From assembly GCF_002217475.1 (NCBI RefSeq), contig NZ_MUHH01000003.1:107519-171518 (forward strand): a stretch of 64,000 nt of DNA, written 5' to 3'. Below, piece by piece: positions 1 through 8,670 of this stretch. Source of the stretch: Flavobacterium tructae (lineage in GTDB: Bacteria; Bacteroidota; Bacteroidia; Flavobacteriales; Flavobacteriaceae). The translations under genes and the position numbers were made by a program. The notes beneath the pieces were generated by a model. That model ran no database searches and had not been told where the DNA came from. It saw nothing but the letters and a program-made list of their open reading frames with translations. How positions within the stretch are numbered: the stretch's first letter is position 1; the number at the start of each line of letters is the position of its first letter.

Positions 1-1041
1 TTCGTTTTGTTGTGCCGGCATCGAAGCAAAGTTCGAGAATGCCGATGCCACCGCTGTCATGGTATCGATTTGCTGAATTAAGGTTTCTGAATAATCATTT
101 AGTTTTTGCTTAACATCCGGTGCAGTTGGATCAAACTTGCGTTGAAAACTCTGCACAGTCAAACGCATCGGTGTAAGCGGATTTTTGATTTCGTGGGCTA
201 CTTGTTTCGCCATTTCGCGCCATGCCTCTTCACGTTCACTTTGAGCTAATTTTATAGCACTGGTTTCCAGTTTATCGACCATTCCGTTATAAGCCTTGAT
301 TAAGAAATTGACTTCCTTACTGTTAGCTTCTAAAACGATCTTCTCGTTCTTCTGGTCTAAATTAGTTTCTTCCAGTTTATCCGAAATTGTTTTAAGTGAT
401 TTTGTAATATAAGTCGATAAAAAATAAGCCAATCCAAAAGCCACAATAAGCATGAAGGAATATACCTGACTTAAACGAATCAAAAAGGTATTCAGCTCAT
501 TGTCGTAGTACCCATCGTCTTCTAAATAGGGAAGGTTTAGAATTCCTAACGGTTTGAACTTTTCGTCTTTAATCAAACTGTAAGACGATCTGTTTTTAAC
601 ACCATCAATGGTTTTAATATCTACAAAACGTTTTTCGATAGAAGAACGCACTAATTTCAGGATGTATTCGGGAATTGGAGGAGCAACTTTATCAACGGCG
701 AAAGACTCCTTTGAGGACTTCAATAATTTTCCGTCAAGACTGTAAATATTGATTTCGATTTTATGAATCTGAGCCAGTTCGTGTATTTTATCTTTAAAAA
801 TTAAATCCAGATTGGCGGTTTTTAAAGGATATGTTGTTGTGGAAAGCACATAATTAATGTGTTCCTTCACCGCATTCTCTTTGCGTTCCAAACGTTCCTG
901 ATGGTATTCTTTTGCTTCGTTTTTAAACTGAATAATAGAAATAGAAGCTAATAAAAACGATGCCACAACAATCAATACAATCATCGACAGGAAAATCCTG
1001 ACACGCAGCGAAAGCATCGACATTTTGAAGTTGTTAAACAT
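1..1041 (-). CDS. sensor histidine kinase, C-terminus outside window
   Basis: The open frame runs from an ATG at 1041 to the window edge, giving 347 residues of an unfinished protein. There is an N-terminal membrane helix at about residues 13-35, a presumed periplasmic sensor segment of about 150 residues, a second helix near residues 185-205 and a HAMP-like linker. The dimerisation/phosphoacceptor helix contains VAHEIKNPLTPMR, with His283 as the expected phosphorylation site. The ATPase domain lies beyond base 1. This layout, and the NPLTP form of the H box, resemble NtrY-type kinases. The gene lies 85 bp downstream of hemJ on the same strand, separated by an inverted repeat. No response regulator is visible, and its signal cannot be read from the sequence. 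Confidence 0.85.
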   Translation of the reverse strand, partial: MFNNFKMSMLSLRVRIFLSMIVLIVVASFLLASISIIQFKNEAKEYHQERLERKENAVKEHINYVLSTTTYPLKTANLDLIFKDKIHELAQIHKIEINIYSLDGKLLKSSKESFAVDKVAPPIPEYILKLVRSSIEKRFVDIKTIDGVKNRSSYSLIKDEKFKPLGILNLPYLEDDGYYDNELNTFLIRLSQVYSFMLIVAFGLAYFLSTYITKSLKTISDKLEETNLDQKNEKIVLEANSKEVNFLIKAYNGMVDKLETSAIKLAQSEREEAWREMAKQVAHEIKNPLTPMRLTVQSFQRKFDPTAPDVKQKLNDYSETLIQQIDTMTAVASAFSNFASMPAQQNE

Positions 1042-1057
1042 AGTTTTTGTTTTGTTT

Positions 1058-1119
1058 GTTTCAGGTTTCAAGTTTCAGGTTTCTTGACGATTGGCAACTT
1101 GAAACTTGAAACCTGAAAC
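1058..1119. repeat. intergenic inverted repeat of reiterated TTTCAGG/TTTCAAG words
   Basis: A 17-base arm at 1058-1074 is perfectly complementary to 1103-1119, with a 28-base loop. The arms are built from short reiterated words (GTTTCAG, GTTTCAA). It fills most of the gap between hemJ and the kinase. There is no U-run on the minus strand after the stem, so it is not a classical terminator. Similar word-built palindromes occur between other genes in this window. Confidence 0.75.
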
Positions 1120-1126
1120 TAAAAAA

Positions 1127-1678
1127 CTATTTCCTCTCTCTTATTCTTTTATAAAATCTAAATCCTAACATGATCAGAACTGAGAATAAAATAATTCCGA
1201 TCACACCAAAAATCCAGTTGATGGCACTTTTTAAAACTACTAAAAAAACTACTGCAAATAGTATGATGGTAGCACCTTCATTCCATAAACGCATGAAGTT
1301 ATTGGAATATTTCACCTCATCCTTTTGTAATTGTTTAAAAATCTGATGGCATTTTAGATGATAGAGATAAAGTAAAAAAACAAAACACAATTTTACATGC
1401 ATCCATGGCATTTTAAGCCAGGCGTTACCCAAATCTGTAAAAAGCAGCATCCAAAAAGCAAAAATACTGGCCAATATTGCTGACGGCCATGTAATAATGT
1501 ACCACAAACGATAGGCCATTATTTTGTACTGTGCCTGTAAAATCTCTTTTTCGGGAGACGGTTTTTCACTGGCTTCTATTTGATATACAAATAAACGCAC
1601 GATGTAAAACAATCCTGCAAACCAAGTGATTACAAATATAAGATGTAGTGATTTTAAGTAATTGTAGTACTCCATCAT
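1127..1678 (-). CDS. hemJ: HemJ-type protoporphyrinogen IX oxidase (CopD-like membrane protein)
   Basis: This is a 183-residue integral membrane protein with about four hydrophobic helices. It opens with the HemJ/UPF0093 signature: His12 in SLHLIFVITWFAGLFY, then RLFVY, and further on WMHVKL and a Lys-rich cytoplasmic end. HemJ oxidises protoporphyrinogen IX to protoporphyrin IX in the inner membrane, the step before ferrochelatase. It lies 40 bp downstream of hemH on the same strand, and no HemG or HemY gene is seen in the cluster. Both facts support this role. Databases often call these proteins only CopD family, so the functional call rests on motif plus context. Confidence 0.82.
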   Translation of the reverse strand: MMEYYNYLKSLHLIFVITWFAGLFYIVRLFVYQIEASEKPSPEKEILQAQYKIMAYRLWYIITWPSAILASIFAFWMLLFTDLGNAWLKMPWMHVKLCFVFLLYLYHLKCHQIFKQLQKDEVKYSNNFMRLWNEGATIILFAVVFLVVLKSAINWIFGVIGIILFSVLIMLGFRFYKRIRERK

Positions 1679-1718
1679 AAAGTCTTTTTTCTTTACTCTT
1701 TATTCTATTTTCTATTTT

Positions 1719-2732
1719 CTATTTCGCCCAATCGTTAATCCAATTTCCAACTGTCTGGCACCACTCGTCGTCGTCATTCAAACAAGGTATTGCCAAAAAC
1801 TCTTCACCTCCGTTTGCTTCAAAATCTTCTTTGGCACGCATTGCGATTTCCTCTAAAGTTTCTAAACAATCCGAAACGAAAGCTGGTGTTACAACCGCCA
1901 AATTTTTGATTCCTTTTGCTGGCATCTTATCAATTTCAACATCAGTATAAGGTTCCAGCCATTTGTCTCCCGCTAAACGTGACTGAAATGTTAAGCTATA
2001 CTTATCTTCAGGAAGTCCTAATAACTTCACGACTTGCCTGGTTGTTTCATAACATTGATGACGGTAGCAAAAATCATGCGCAGGTGAAGGTGTATTGCAA
2101 CAAGATCCGTCAATTTTACAGTGTGATTTCGTCACATCGGTTTTACGAATATGACGTTCCGGGATTCCATGGTACGAGAACAATAAATGATTGTAATCAA
2201 AACCAACCAAATGTTTCTGAATAGAATCAGCCAGATTCTTGATATAATCCGGTTTATTGTAAAACGCAGGAACATCAGTAAAAGTCATTTGTGGAAATTT
2301 CTTCTTACGAATTTCTTCTGCCTTAACTAAAATAGTCAAAGTCGAAGCCATTGCGTATTGCGGGTATAAAGGGAAAAGCAATACCTCTGTAACACCTTTT
2401 TCATGCAATTCCTGAAGTCCTTTTTCGATGGTCATACTTCCGTAACGCATTGCTAAAGCCACCGGTACATTTACCAAAGGCTGAACCTTTTTTTGCATTC
2501 TTTCAGAAAGCACGACCAAAGGAGAACCTTCATCCCACCATATTTTCGCATAAGCATGTGCTGATTCTTCCGGTCTTTTTCTTAAAATAATACCACGAAC
2601 CAACAAAGCTCTTAATAAATACGGAACATCGATCACGTATTTATCCATTAAAAATTCGTCTAAGTATGGTTTTACATCTTTTGGTTCCGGGCTTTCCGGA
2701 GATCCTAAGTTTACTAATAATACGCCTTTCAT
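1719..2732 (-). CDS. hemH: ferrochelatase
   Basis: HemH inserts ferrous iron into protoporphyrin IX, the last step of heme b synthesis. The 337-residue protein starts with the family N-terminus MKGVLLVNLGSPESP. It has the SYHGIPERH motif with catalytic His188, FQSRLAGDKWLEPYTD, and the acidic VTPAFVSDCLETLEEI helix that lines the metal-binding cleft. Length is normal for the family. It heads a minus-strand group hemH-hemJ-kinase. A TAnnTTTG box about 70 bp upstream is a candidate promoter. It lies back to back with the hemA group, with the AraC-type regulator between them. Confidence 0.97.
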   Translation of the reverse strand: MKGVLLVNLGSPESPEPKDVKPYLDEFLMDKYVIDVPYLLRALLVRGIILRKRPEESAHAYAKIWWDEGSPLVVLSERMQKKVQPLVNVPVALAMRYGSMTIEKGLQELHEKGVTEVLLFPLYPQYAMASTLTILVKAEEIRKKKFPQMTFTDVPAFYNKPDYIKNLADSIQKHLVGFDYNHLLFSYHGIPERHIRKTDVTKSHCKIDGSCCNTPSPAHDFCYRHQCYETTRQVVKLLGLPEDKYSLTFQSRLAGDKWLEPYTDVEIDKMPAKGIKNLAVVTPAFVSDCLETLEEIAMRAKEDFEANGGEEFLAIPCLNDDDEWCQTVGNWINDWAK

Positions 2733-2744
2733 TATGTTTTTTTT

Positions 2745-2778
2745 GCTTTAGGCTTTAAGCTCTAAGCTTTAAGCTTTT
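2745..2778. repeat. reiterated GCTTTAGG/GCTTTAAG words in the hemH leader
   Basis: The region just upstream of the hemH start is made of GCTTTAGGCTTTAAGC-type words that are partly self-complementary. The same words recur at 7550-7624 before hemE. This points to a genome-specific intergenic repeat family rather than a hemH-specific site. Confidence 0.6.
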
Positions 2779-2804
2779 AATATGTTTGTTTTAAAAAATT
2801 TCGT

Positions 2805-2812
2805 CAAAAGTA
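2805..2812 (-). promoter_or_regulatory. candidate -7 box for hemH-hemJ
   Basis: On the minus strand the sequence TACTTTTG matches the Bacteroidota -7 consensus TAnnTTTG, leaving a leader of about 70 bases before hemH. No TTG is seen at the ideal -33 distance, so this is a half-match. Confidence 0.45.
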
Positions 2813-2973
2813 GCGCTTGCAGCTTTTTAGAAATATGATAAATGTTACTTTTTGTTTATTGTCGAATATCAAAAATTGATTCGTTAGAAATTTTCACGCA
2901 GATTTTGCATATTCTTTCAAGTTCATTTCTGAAATTGCCCTGGCACTTTATTATCGTTCCGGTTGTTTAAAAC

Positions 2974-3846
2974 TTAAACATTTGCATTAATCGACATCAA
3001 ATACTTTTTCGGAGTTGTAGCAAACTTCTTTTTAAATGCCGCAATAAAATGACTCCCTGTGCTATAACCGATTTTCAGTCCAACTTCGTTTACGTTATAC
3101 GAACCGCTATCGAGCAGTTTTCGAGCGAAATCCATTTTGTAATCAAACAGGAATCCGTACACTGTATCGCCATAAATTTGTTTGAAACCCATTTTTAGTT
3201 TCTTCAGGTTTAGACCAATCTCATCTGCCAGTTCCTGCAAACCCGGTGGTTCAGCCATATTTGCAATGATAATTTCTTTGGCTCGTCTTATTTTCAAAAC
3301 ATTATCTTCATCAATCAAAAACGGACATTGTTCTGCATTTGGATCTTCGGTTCGGTTAAAATACAAACTCAGTAATTCATATCCTTTTCCCTTATAATAA
3401 AGGTTTTTTATGGACGGATGCAGGTTGTAATGAAACAGCTGACTCAGCACAATAGCCATAGAGGGACTAATATTTCCTTCGTTATAATATTTTTTGTCCT
3501 TATTATCAGGACTTAAAAAAGTAATATAATCTGCTTCAGCAGAAAACAACGCGTGAAATTTTTTGATCGATACGATTACCGAAATCACCCAGGAATTTGG
3601 AGAAAGTTCTAAATTCAATGGTAATTCTTTTTGTGGATTGTACAAAAGGAGCGATTTTTCTTCTTTCAATTCCAGAGCATAAGTCCCCTGATTGAACAAA
3701 AATTTAGCGTTGCCTTTTATCCCGAAATGAAACTGTATCAGACCACTACCTACTTCGTGCTGCCCCAAAAAGAGCTCTGAACTGTCGTTTTGGAAACGGA
3801 TCAGCGTAAAGTCATCTTCGATTTTAATAATTTCCTGAGAACTCAT
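2974..3846 (-). CDS. AraC-family transcriptional regulator
   Basis: The protein has 290 residues when started at the ATG at 3846; the frame stays open to a TTG at 3867, but the ATG is preferred. The N-terminal ~170 residues look like a ligand-sensing beta-rich domain. The last ~100 residues hold the double helix-turn-helix of AraC proteins (LQELADEIGLNLKKLKMGFK, then a second helix pair with VGLKIGYSTGSHFIAAFKKK and the closing TPKKY). It lies between hemH (same strand) and hemA (divergent), and its intergenic region with hemA carries several TTTAGA half-sites. Control of heme synthesis or iron supply is an inference from position only; the effector is unknown. Confidence 0.88.
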   Translation of the reverse strand: MSSQEIIKIEDDFTLIRFQNDSSELFLGQHEVGSGLIQFHFGIKGNAKFLFNQGTYALELKEEKSLLLYNPQKELPLNLELSPNSWVISVIVSIKKFHALFSAEADYITFLSPDNKDKKYYNEGNISPSMAIVLSQLFHYNLHPSIKNLYYKGKGYELLSLYFNRTEDPNAEQCPFLIDEDNVLKIRRAKEIIIANMAEPPGLQELADEIGLNLKKLKMGFKQIYGDTVYGFLFDYKMDFARKLLDSGSYNVNEVGLKIGYSTGSHFIAAFKKKFATTPKKYLMSINANV

Positions 3847-3892
3847 AGCGATATTTTTTTGAAACAAAAATTAGCATAAACAGAGAATGTTA

Positions 3893-4030
3893 TTTAGAAT
3901 CACTCTAAACAAACCTTTTCTAACAACTTGATTTTGCTACAAAAATACTTCTTTTTGCATAAAAACAGCTGTTTAGAAACAAAAAAACATGTAGCGATAC
4001 AAAAAGTACTTTTAGCGTTATTTTTCTAAA
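3893..4030. promoter_or_regulatory. TTTAGA/TCTAAA sites between the AraC regulator and hemA
   Basis: A perfect palindrome, TTTAGA-N5-TCTAAA, lies at 3893-3909. Further half-sites lie at 3972-3977 (TTTAGA) and 4025-4030 (TCTAAA, just upstream of the hemA -7 box). A loose direct repeat of TACAAAAA-TACTT words lies between them. The placement suits an operator region shared by two divergent genes. No binding data support it. Confidence 0.35.
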
Positions 4031-4041
4031 CACTATAATGA

Positions 4042-4049
4042 TAATTTTG
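4042..4049 (+). promoter_or_regulatory. -7 box of hemA; decides the hemA start
   Basis: TAATTTTG is a perfect TAnnTTTG match 25 bases before the ATG at 4074. Transcription would begin near 4055, downstream of the in-frame ATG at 4038, so that upstream ATG cannot be the start if this promoter is used. Confidence 0.55.
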
Positions 4050-4073
4050 TTGCACTTTTATGAAAGTGAATTT

Positions 4074-5324
4074 ATGGAAAACAATAACGTACCGAAACAC
4101 CTTTATTTTTATTCAGTTGGTCTGAGTTATAAAAAAGCTGATGCTGAGGTCAGAGGTCAATTTAGTCTGGATGCAGTTGCCAAAACACATTTGTTGGAAC
4201 AGGCTAAAAAAGAGGGAATAGAAAGTTTAATTGTCACTTCGACTTGCAACAGAACCGAGATCTACGGTTTTGCAGAACATCCTTTTCAATTAATAAAGTT
4301 AATTTGCGATAATAGTAACGGATCTGTTGATGCTTTTCAAAAAGTAGGATTCGTTTATAAAAATCAGGAAGCGATCAATCATATGTTTCGCGTAGGAACC
4401 GGCTTAGACAGTCAAATCTTAGGTGATTTTGAAATTATCTCTCAAATCAAAACCAGTTTTACCCATTCGAAATCAATGGGTTTAGCCAATGCTTTTTTGG
4501 AAAGACTGGTAAACGCCGTGATTCAGGCGAGTAAAAAAATCAAGAACGAGACAGAAATCAGTTCAGGAGCCACTTCGGTTTCTTTTGCCTCGGTACAATA
4601 CATTCTTAAAAATGTAGAAGATATCGGAAACAAAAACATTCTGCTTTTCGGAACTGGAAAAATAGGGAGAAATACCTGCGAGAATTTAGTAAAACATACT
4701 AAAAACGAACACATCACCTTAATCAACCGTACGAAAGACAAAGCAGAGAAATTAGCCGGAAAACTGAATCTTATTGTTAAAGATTACTCCGAACTACATC
4801 TTGAGCTTCAAAAAGCTGATGTGGTCGTGGTAGCAACCGGGGCTCAAAACCCAACGGTTGACAAAGCGATCCTAAATCTTAAAAAACCTTTATTGATTCT
4901 GGATTTATCTATTCCGAAAAACGTTAATGAAAATGTTGAGGAGTTAGAAGGAGTAACCTTGATTCACATGGATTATTTATCACAGTTGACAGATGAAACG
5001 CTGGAAAACAGAAAACTGCATATTCCTGCTGCCGAAGCCATTATAGAAGAAGTTAAAGAAGAGTTTATAACCTGGACTAAAGGCCGTAAATTTGCTCCTA
5101 CCATTAATGCTTTGAAAGAAAAACTAAACGCGATTAAAAACTCGGAATTAGATTTTCAAAGCAGAAAAATTGCTGATTTTAATGAGGAACAGGCTGAGAT
5201 TATCAGTAACCGAATCATTCAGAAAATCACTACTCATTTTGCCAATCACTTAAAAGATGACGATACCATGGTTGATGAAAGCATCGAATGGATCGAAAAA
5301 GTCTTCAAAATAAAAGCATCTTAA
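4074..5324 (+). CDS. hemA: glutamyl-tRNA reductase
   Basis: HemA reduces glutamyl-tRNA(Glu) to glutamate-1-semialdehyde with NADPH, the committed step of C5-pathway tetrapyrrole synthesis. The chosen ATG at 4074 gives 416 residues; an upstream ATG at 4038 falls before the likely promoter. The catalytic Cys58 lies in STCNRTEIYG. It is followed by the LRVGTGLDSQILGD-like region (here FRVGTGLDSQILGDFEI), a Rossmann NADPH domain with LLFGTGKIGRNTCENL, and a C-terminal dimerisation helix. It heads the plus-strand heme cluster. Its position opposite an AraC-type regulator suggests it is the regulated entry point, but this is inference. Confidence 0.96.
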   Translation: MENNNVPKHLYFYSVGLSYKKADAEVRGQFSLDAVAKTHLLEQAKKEGIESLIVTSTCNRTEIYGFAEHPFQLIKLICDNSNGSVDAFQKVGFVYKNQEAINHMFRVGTGLDSQILGDFEIISQIKTSFTHSKSMGLANAFLERLVNAVIQASKKIKNETEISSGATSVSFASVQYILKNVEDIGNKNILLFGTGKIGRNTCENLVKHTKNEHITLINRTKDKAEKLAGKLNLIVKDYSELHLELQKADVVVVATGAQNPTVDKAILNLKKPLLILDLSIPKNVNENVEELEGVTLIHMDYLSQLTDETLENRKLHIPAAEAIIEEVKEEFITWTKGRKFAPTINALKEKLNAIKNSELDFQSRKIADFNEEQAEIISNRIIQKITTHFANHLKDDDTMVDESIEWIEKVFKIKAS

Positions 5325-5326
5325 GG

Positions 5327-5937
5327 TTTTCACCATTAAGATATTAGATTCATTAAGCCAAGCTTTGTCAAGGAAATTAAGCAAAACTGATTTGAAACTT
5401 AACTTTCTTAAATTAATCACAACGCTTAATGAACCTTAATATCTTAATCGTTGAAATACAAAAAGTTCTATGACAAAAAGGAGGTAACTCAATTGGCTTA
5501 CGAAATTACCGGTTTTGCTATAAAAGTGCATAAAGCCTTAGGCCCGGGACTTTTAGAAAGCATTTATGAAAAGTGCCTCAAATATGAATTAGAACAAAAT
5601 GGATACGATGTTAAACAGCAGCTGAGTGTTAAAATAGAATATTATAATCTTGAGTTGGAATCTGATTTAAGAATTGATCTTCTTGTTAATGATTGTGTCG
5701 TTGTTGAACTGAAAGCAATAGAAAATCTATTACCAATTCATGAAGCACAACTTTTAACTTATATGAAATTATTGCAAAGACCTCAAGGACTATTAATTAA
5801 TTTCAATACTCTAAATATAACAAAATCAATGAAACCACTTGTAAATGATTATTTTGCAAGACTAATAGATTAACAGCTTCATTAGCTTAAAAAATCAACA
5901 CAAAGCTAAATGAACCTTAATATCTTAATGGTTAAAA
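5327..5937. repeat. inverted repeat pair enclosing the GxxExxY gene
   Basis: The left arm (5327-5368) reads TTTTCACCATTAAGATATTA and onward. The reverse complement of the right arm (5900-5937) is TTTTAACCATTAAGATATTA and onward, and both end in AGCTTTGT. A third related word at about 5418-5460 has the orientation of the right arm and could pair with the left arm. The GxxExxY gene lies between the outer arms. This could be a small mobile cassette, or coincidence with the word-built intergenic palindromes found elsewhere here. No target-site duplication is evident. Confidence 0.6.
5451..5873 (+). CDS. GxxExxY protein (PD-(D/E)XK-like fold)
   Basis: This 140-residue protein carries the family motif as GLLESIY within LGPGLLESIYEKCLKYEL. 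A nuclease-like core follows: RIDLLVND, then VVVELKA, in which the E-x-K resembles a PD-(D/E)XK active site. A conserved Gln/Leu-rich helix (EAQLLTYMKLL) comes next. The function of the family is unsettled. The apparent start is a TTG at 5451, since no ATG lies nearby in frame. It splits hemA from hemC and has no evident link to heme synthesis. Flanking inverted repeats suggest it was inserted as a unit. Small stand-alone genes of this family are often scattered in several copies per genome. Confidence 0.88.
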   Translation: MKYKKFYDKKEVTQLAYEITGFAIKVHKALGPGLLESIYEKCLKYELEQNGYDVKQQLSVKIEYYNLELESDLRIDLLVNDCVVVELKAIENLLPIHEAQLLTYMKLLQRPQGLLINFNTLNITKSMKPLVNDYFARLID

Positions 5938-5944
5938 TATAAAA

Positions 5945-6868
5945 ATGGCAGAAAAAACAATCAGAATTGGAACCCGCGATAGCGAACTGGCACTTTGGCA
6001 AGCACACACTGTCGAGAAAAAACTAAACGATCTGGGTTATAAAACCGAAATTATTGCAGTAAAATCTACAGGTGATATTATCCTTGACAAACCACTTTAT
6101 GAACTTGGCATCACCGGAATTTTCACCAAAACGTTAGATATTGCTATGATAAATGGTGACGTAGATATTGCCGTTCACTCGATGAAGGATGTACCTACAG
6201 CTTTACCAAAAGGTATTGTTCAGGCAGCAGTTTTAGAAAGAGCCAATGTTCTTGATATTCTGGTTCATAAAGGAAATCCTGACTTTGCCAATCCAAGTAC
6301 AATCGCAACCGGAAGTTTACGTCGTCAGGCGCAATGGTTCAACAAATACCCCAATCATACTGTTGTTGATTTACGCGGAAATGTAAATACCCGTATGCAA
6401 AAATTACAGGACAACAACTGGGACGGGGCTGTTTTTGCAGCAGCAGGTTTGGAGCGTATCAACTTAAAACCGGAAAATTATATCGATCTGGACTGGATGA
6501 TTCCCGCACCGGCACAAGGGGCCATGGTGGTTGTGGCCATGGAAAACGACAACTATGCCCTTGAAGCTCTTTCACAATTAAACGATATTGAAACTGAGAT
6601 TTGCACCTATATCGAACGTCAGTTTTTAAGAACTCTTGAAGGAGGCTGTACGGCTCCTATTGGGGCTTTGGTTCGTTATAATGAAGAGGAGGACACGCTT
6701 CACTTTCAGGGTGTTTTACTTTCGGTTGATGGAAAACAAAAACTCGAAATCAACAAGACTGTTGAAATTGGAGAGTGGAAAAAACTGGGATTCTTTGCTG
6801 CCCAGGAAATTCTGAACAACGGCGGAACAGAATTGATGCAAGCCATTAAAGAATCTTTGAAAAAATAA
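5945..6868 (+). CDS. hemC: hydroxymethylbilane synthase (porphobilinogen deaminase)
   Basis: HemC polymerises four porphobilinogens into hydroxymethylbilane in the cytoplasm. The 307-residue protein begins IRIGTRDSELALWQA. It shows VDIAVHSMKDVPTALP (substrate/catalytic loop), GSLRRQAQW and RGNVNTRM for cofactor binding, and Cys235 in GGCTAPIGA, which anchors the dipyrromethane cofactor. Length is typical. Its stop overlaps the hemD start by one base (TAATG), indicating translational coupling. Confidence 0.97.
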   Translation: MAEKTIRIGTRDSELALWQAHTVEKKLNDLGYKTEIIAVKSTGDIILDKPLYELGITGIFTKTLDIAMINGDVDIAVHSMKDVPTALPKGIVQAAVLERANVLDILVHKGNPDFANPSTIATGSLRRQAQWFNKYPNHTVVDLRGNVNTRMQKLQDNNWDGAVFAAAGLERINLKPENYIDLDWMIPAPAQGAMVVVAMENDNYALEALSQLNDIETEICTYIERQFLRTLEGGCTAPIGALVRYNEEEDTLHFQGVLLSVDGKQKLEINKTVEIGEWKKLGFFAAQEILNNGGTELMQAIKESLKK

Positions 6869-7533
6869 TGAGTAAATCAATTCAAATAGTATCTACAAAA
6901 AAGCTTTCAACAGAGCAAAGACAAGCCTTAACAACCGCTCATCTTGAAGTTATTGAAGCCGATTTTATTCAAACCGAAAATAAACCTTTCGAAATAAAAG
7001 ACCTCAACGATAATTTGATTTTCACAAGTCAGAATGCCGTTCATAGTGTTCTTTCCCATCCCAAATCGGAAGAACTGAAAAGTAAAAATGTATTTTGCGT
7101 TGGCTTAAAAACCAAGATCCTCTTATCAGAAAACGGATTCAATGTTGTCGCTTACACTGGTTATGCTGCCGATTTAGCCGAAATTATCACTTTAATATAC
7201 CGCAGTGAAAGTTATACTTTTTTCAGTGGAAATCTTCGCAGAGAAACTTTACCCAAAGCCTTAAAAGAAGCAGAGCTAAAATTCAATGAAATTCAGGTTT
7301 ATAATACTTCTTTGACCCCTCAGAAAATAAAGACTCCTGTTGATGCTATTCTGTTTTTCAGTCCATCAGGTGTACAAAGTTATCTGAAAGAAAATTCGAT
7401 TAAAAAAGAAACCTGCTTTTGCATTGGTGAAACTACTGCAGAGGCTTTAGAAAAAATTACCAAAAATATCGTTATTGCAGATCAGCCAACGGTTGAAGAT
7501 GTCATTGAGGATGTTTTACAAGAATATAAATAA
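6868..7533 (+). CDS. hemD: uroporphyrinogen-III synthase
   Basis: HemD cyclises hydroxymethylbilane to uroporphyrinogen III with inversion of ring D. The family is poorly conserved. Here the 221-residue length, the two-lobed alternating alpha/beta pattern, NDNLIFTSQNAVHSVL in lobe one and ILFFSPSGVQSYL in lobe two fit it well. It directly follows hemC with a one-base overlap. This context makes the assignment firm although the sequence alone would be moderate evidence. A 98-bp gap with a palindrome separates it from hemE. Confidence 0.92.
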   Translation: MSKSIQIVSTKKLSTEQRQALTTAHLEVIEADFIQTENKPFEIKDLNDNLIFTSQNAVHSVLSHPKSEELKSKNVFCVGLKTKILLSENGFNVVAYTGYAADLAEIITLIYRSESYTFFSGNLRRETLPKALKEAELKFNEIQVYNTSLTPQKIKTPVDAILFFSPSGVQSYLKENSIKKETCFCIGETTAEALEKITKNIVIADQPTVEDVIEDVLQEYK

Positions 7534-7549
7534 TCGCTGTATGCTGTAA

Positions 7550-7624
7550 GCTTTAGGCTGTAAGCAAACACAAAAAATAAAAAACAAACATCGCTTAAAG
7601 CCTAAAGCTTAAAGCCTAAAGCAA
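7550..7624. repeat. intergenic inverted repeat between hemD and hemE
   Basis: GCTTTAGGCTGTAAGC (7550-7565) pairs with GCTTAAAGCCTAAAGC (7593-7608) at all but one position. The right word is then repeated almost to the hemE start. The words match those at 2745-2778. Confidence 0.65.
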
Positions 7625-7631
7625 AGAAACA

Positions 7632-8657
7632 ATGTTAAAAAACGACCTATTTTTAAAAGCACTAAAAGGAGAAACCGTTCAGCGTCCACCAGTTTGGATG
7701 ATGCGTCAAGCCGGAAGATATTTACCGGAATTTAGAGCTTTGCGTGATAAATATGATTTTTTCACCAGATGTGAAACTCCGGAACTGGCTGCCGAAATTA
7801 CCGTTCAGCCAATCCGTAGAATTGCTCCGGATGCTGCCATTTTATTCTCTGATATTTTAGTAGTTCCACGTGCAATGGGTATTCATGTAGAATTGAAGGA
7901 CAATTTAGGTCCAATTATTCCGGATCCTATTCGTACAATGGAGCAGGTGAATCAGGTTTTTGTTCCGGATGTAAATGAAACTTTAGGATATGTTTTTGAT
8001 GCCATTAAATTGACTAAAGAAATGCTGAACGACGAAGTGCCATTAATTGGTTTCGCTGGTTCACCCTGGACAATCTTTTGTTATGCTGTTGAAGGAAAAG
8101 GCTCTAAAAGTTTTGATACTGCTAAAGGATTTTGCTTTTCAAACCCGATTGCAGCACACACTTTATTACAAAAAATTACAGATACGACGATTTTATACTT
8201 AAAAGAAAAAGTAAAAGCGGGTGTTAATGCCGTTCAGATTTTTGATTCTTGGGGAGGAATGCTTTCTCCGGTTGACTATCAGGAATTCTCCTGGAAATAC
8301 ATCAACCAAATTATTGATGCATTGGCAGAAGTTACTCCTGTTATTGTGTTCGGAAAAGGATGCTGGTTTGCCTTAGGCGAAATGGGTAAAAGTAAAGCTT
8401 CAGCACTTGGTGTAGACTGGACTTGCACTCCTAGAAATGCTCGTTATTTATCAGGTGGAAATATTACTTTACAAGGTAATTTTGATCCTTCAAGATTGCT
8501 TTCTCCAATTCCAACCATCAAAAAAATGGTTCACGAAATGATCGACGAATTCGGAAAAGACAAATATATCGTAAATTTAGGTCACGGAATTTTACCAAAT
8601 ATCCCTGTAGATCACGCTAAAGCGTTTATTGACGCGGTTAAAGAATACGGAAACTAA
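7632..8657 (+). CDS. hemE: uroporphyrinogen decarboxylase
   Basis: HemE removes the four acetate carboxyls of uroporphyrinogen III to give coproporphyrinogen III. The 341-residue protein has the N-terminal signature [20 protein letters not shown], with substrate-binding Arg residues. It also has the [12 protein letters not shown] region, [16 protein letters not shown], and the C-terminal [18 protein letters not shown] that closes the TIM barrel. Length is normal. Next comes an 89-bp gap with a palindrome and then a small unknown gene. Confidence 0.97.
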   Translation: MLKNDLFLKALKGETVQRPPVWMMRQAGRYLPEFRALRDKYDFFTRCETPELAAEITVQPIRRIAPDAAILFSDILVVPRAMGIHVELKDNLGPIIPDPIRTMEQVNQVFVPDVNETLGYVFDAIKLTKEMLNDEVPLIGFAGSPWTIFCYAVEGKGSKSFDTAKGFCFSNPIAAHTLLQKITDTTILYLKEKVKAGVNAVQIFDSWGGMLSPVDYQEFSWKYINQIIDALAEVTPVIVFGKGCWFALGEMGKSKASALGVDWTCTPRNARYLSGGNITLQGNFDPSRLLSPIPTIKKMVHEMIDEFGKDKYIVNLGHGILPNIPVDHAKAFIDAVKEYGN

Positions 8658-8670
8658 TTTTCAGTACGCA

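Noticed and set aside
4038..4073. Earlier ATG for hemA
   Set aside because: The extra 12 residues are not part of the usual N-terminus, and the perfect -7 box lies downstream of this ATG.
5327..5937. Calling the GxxExxY cassette an insertion sequence
   Set aside because: No transposase, no target-site duplication and imperfect arms. It is left as an inverted-repeat observation.
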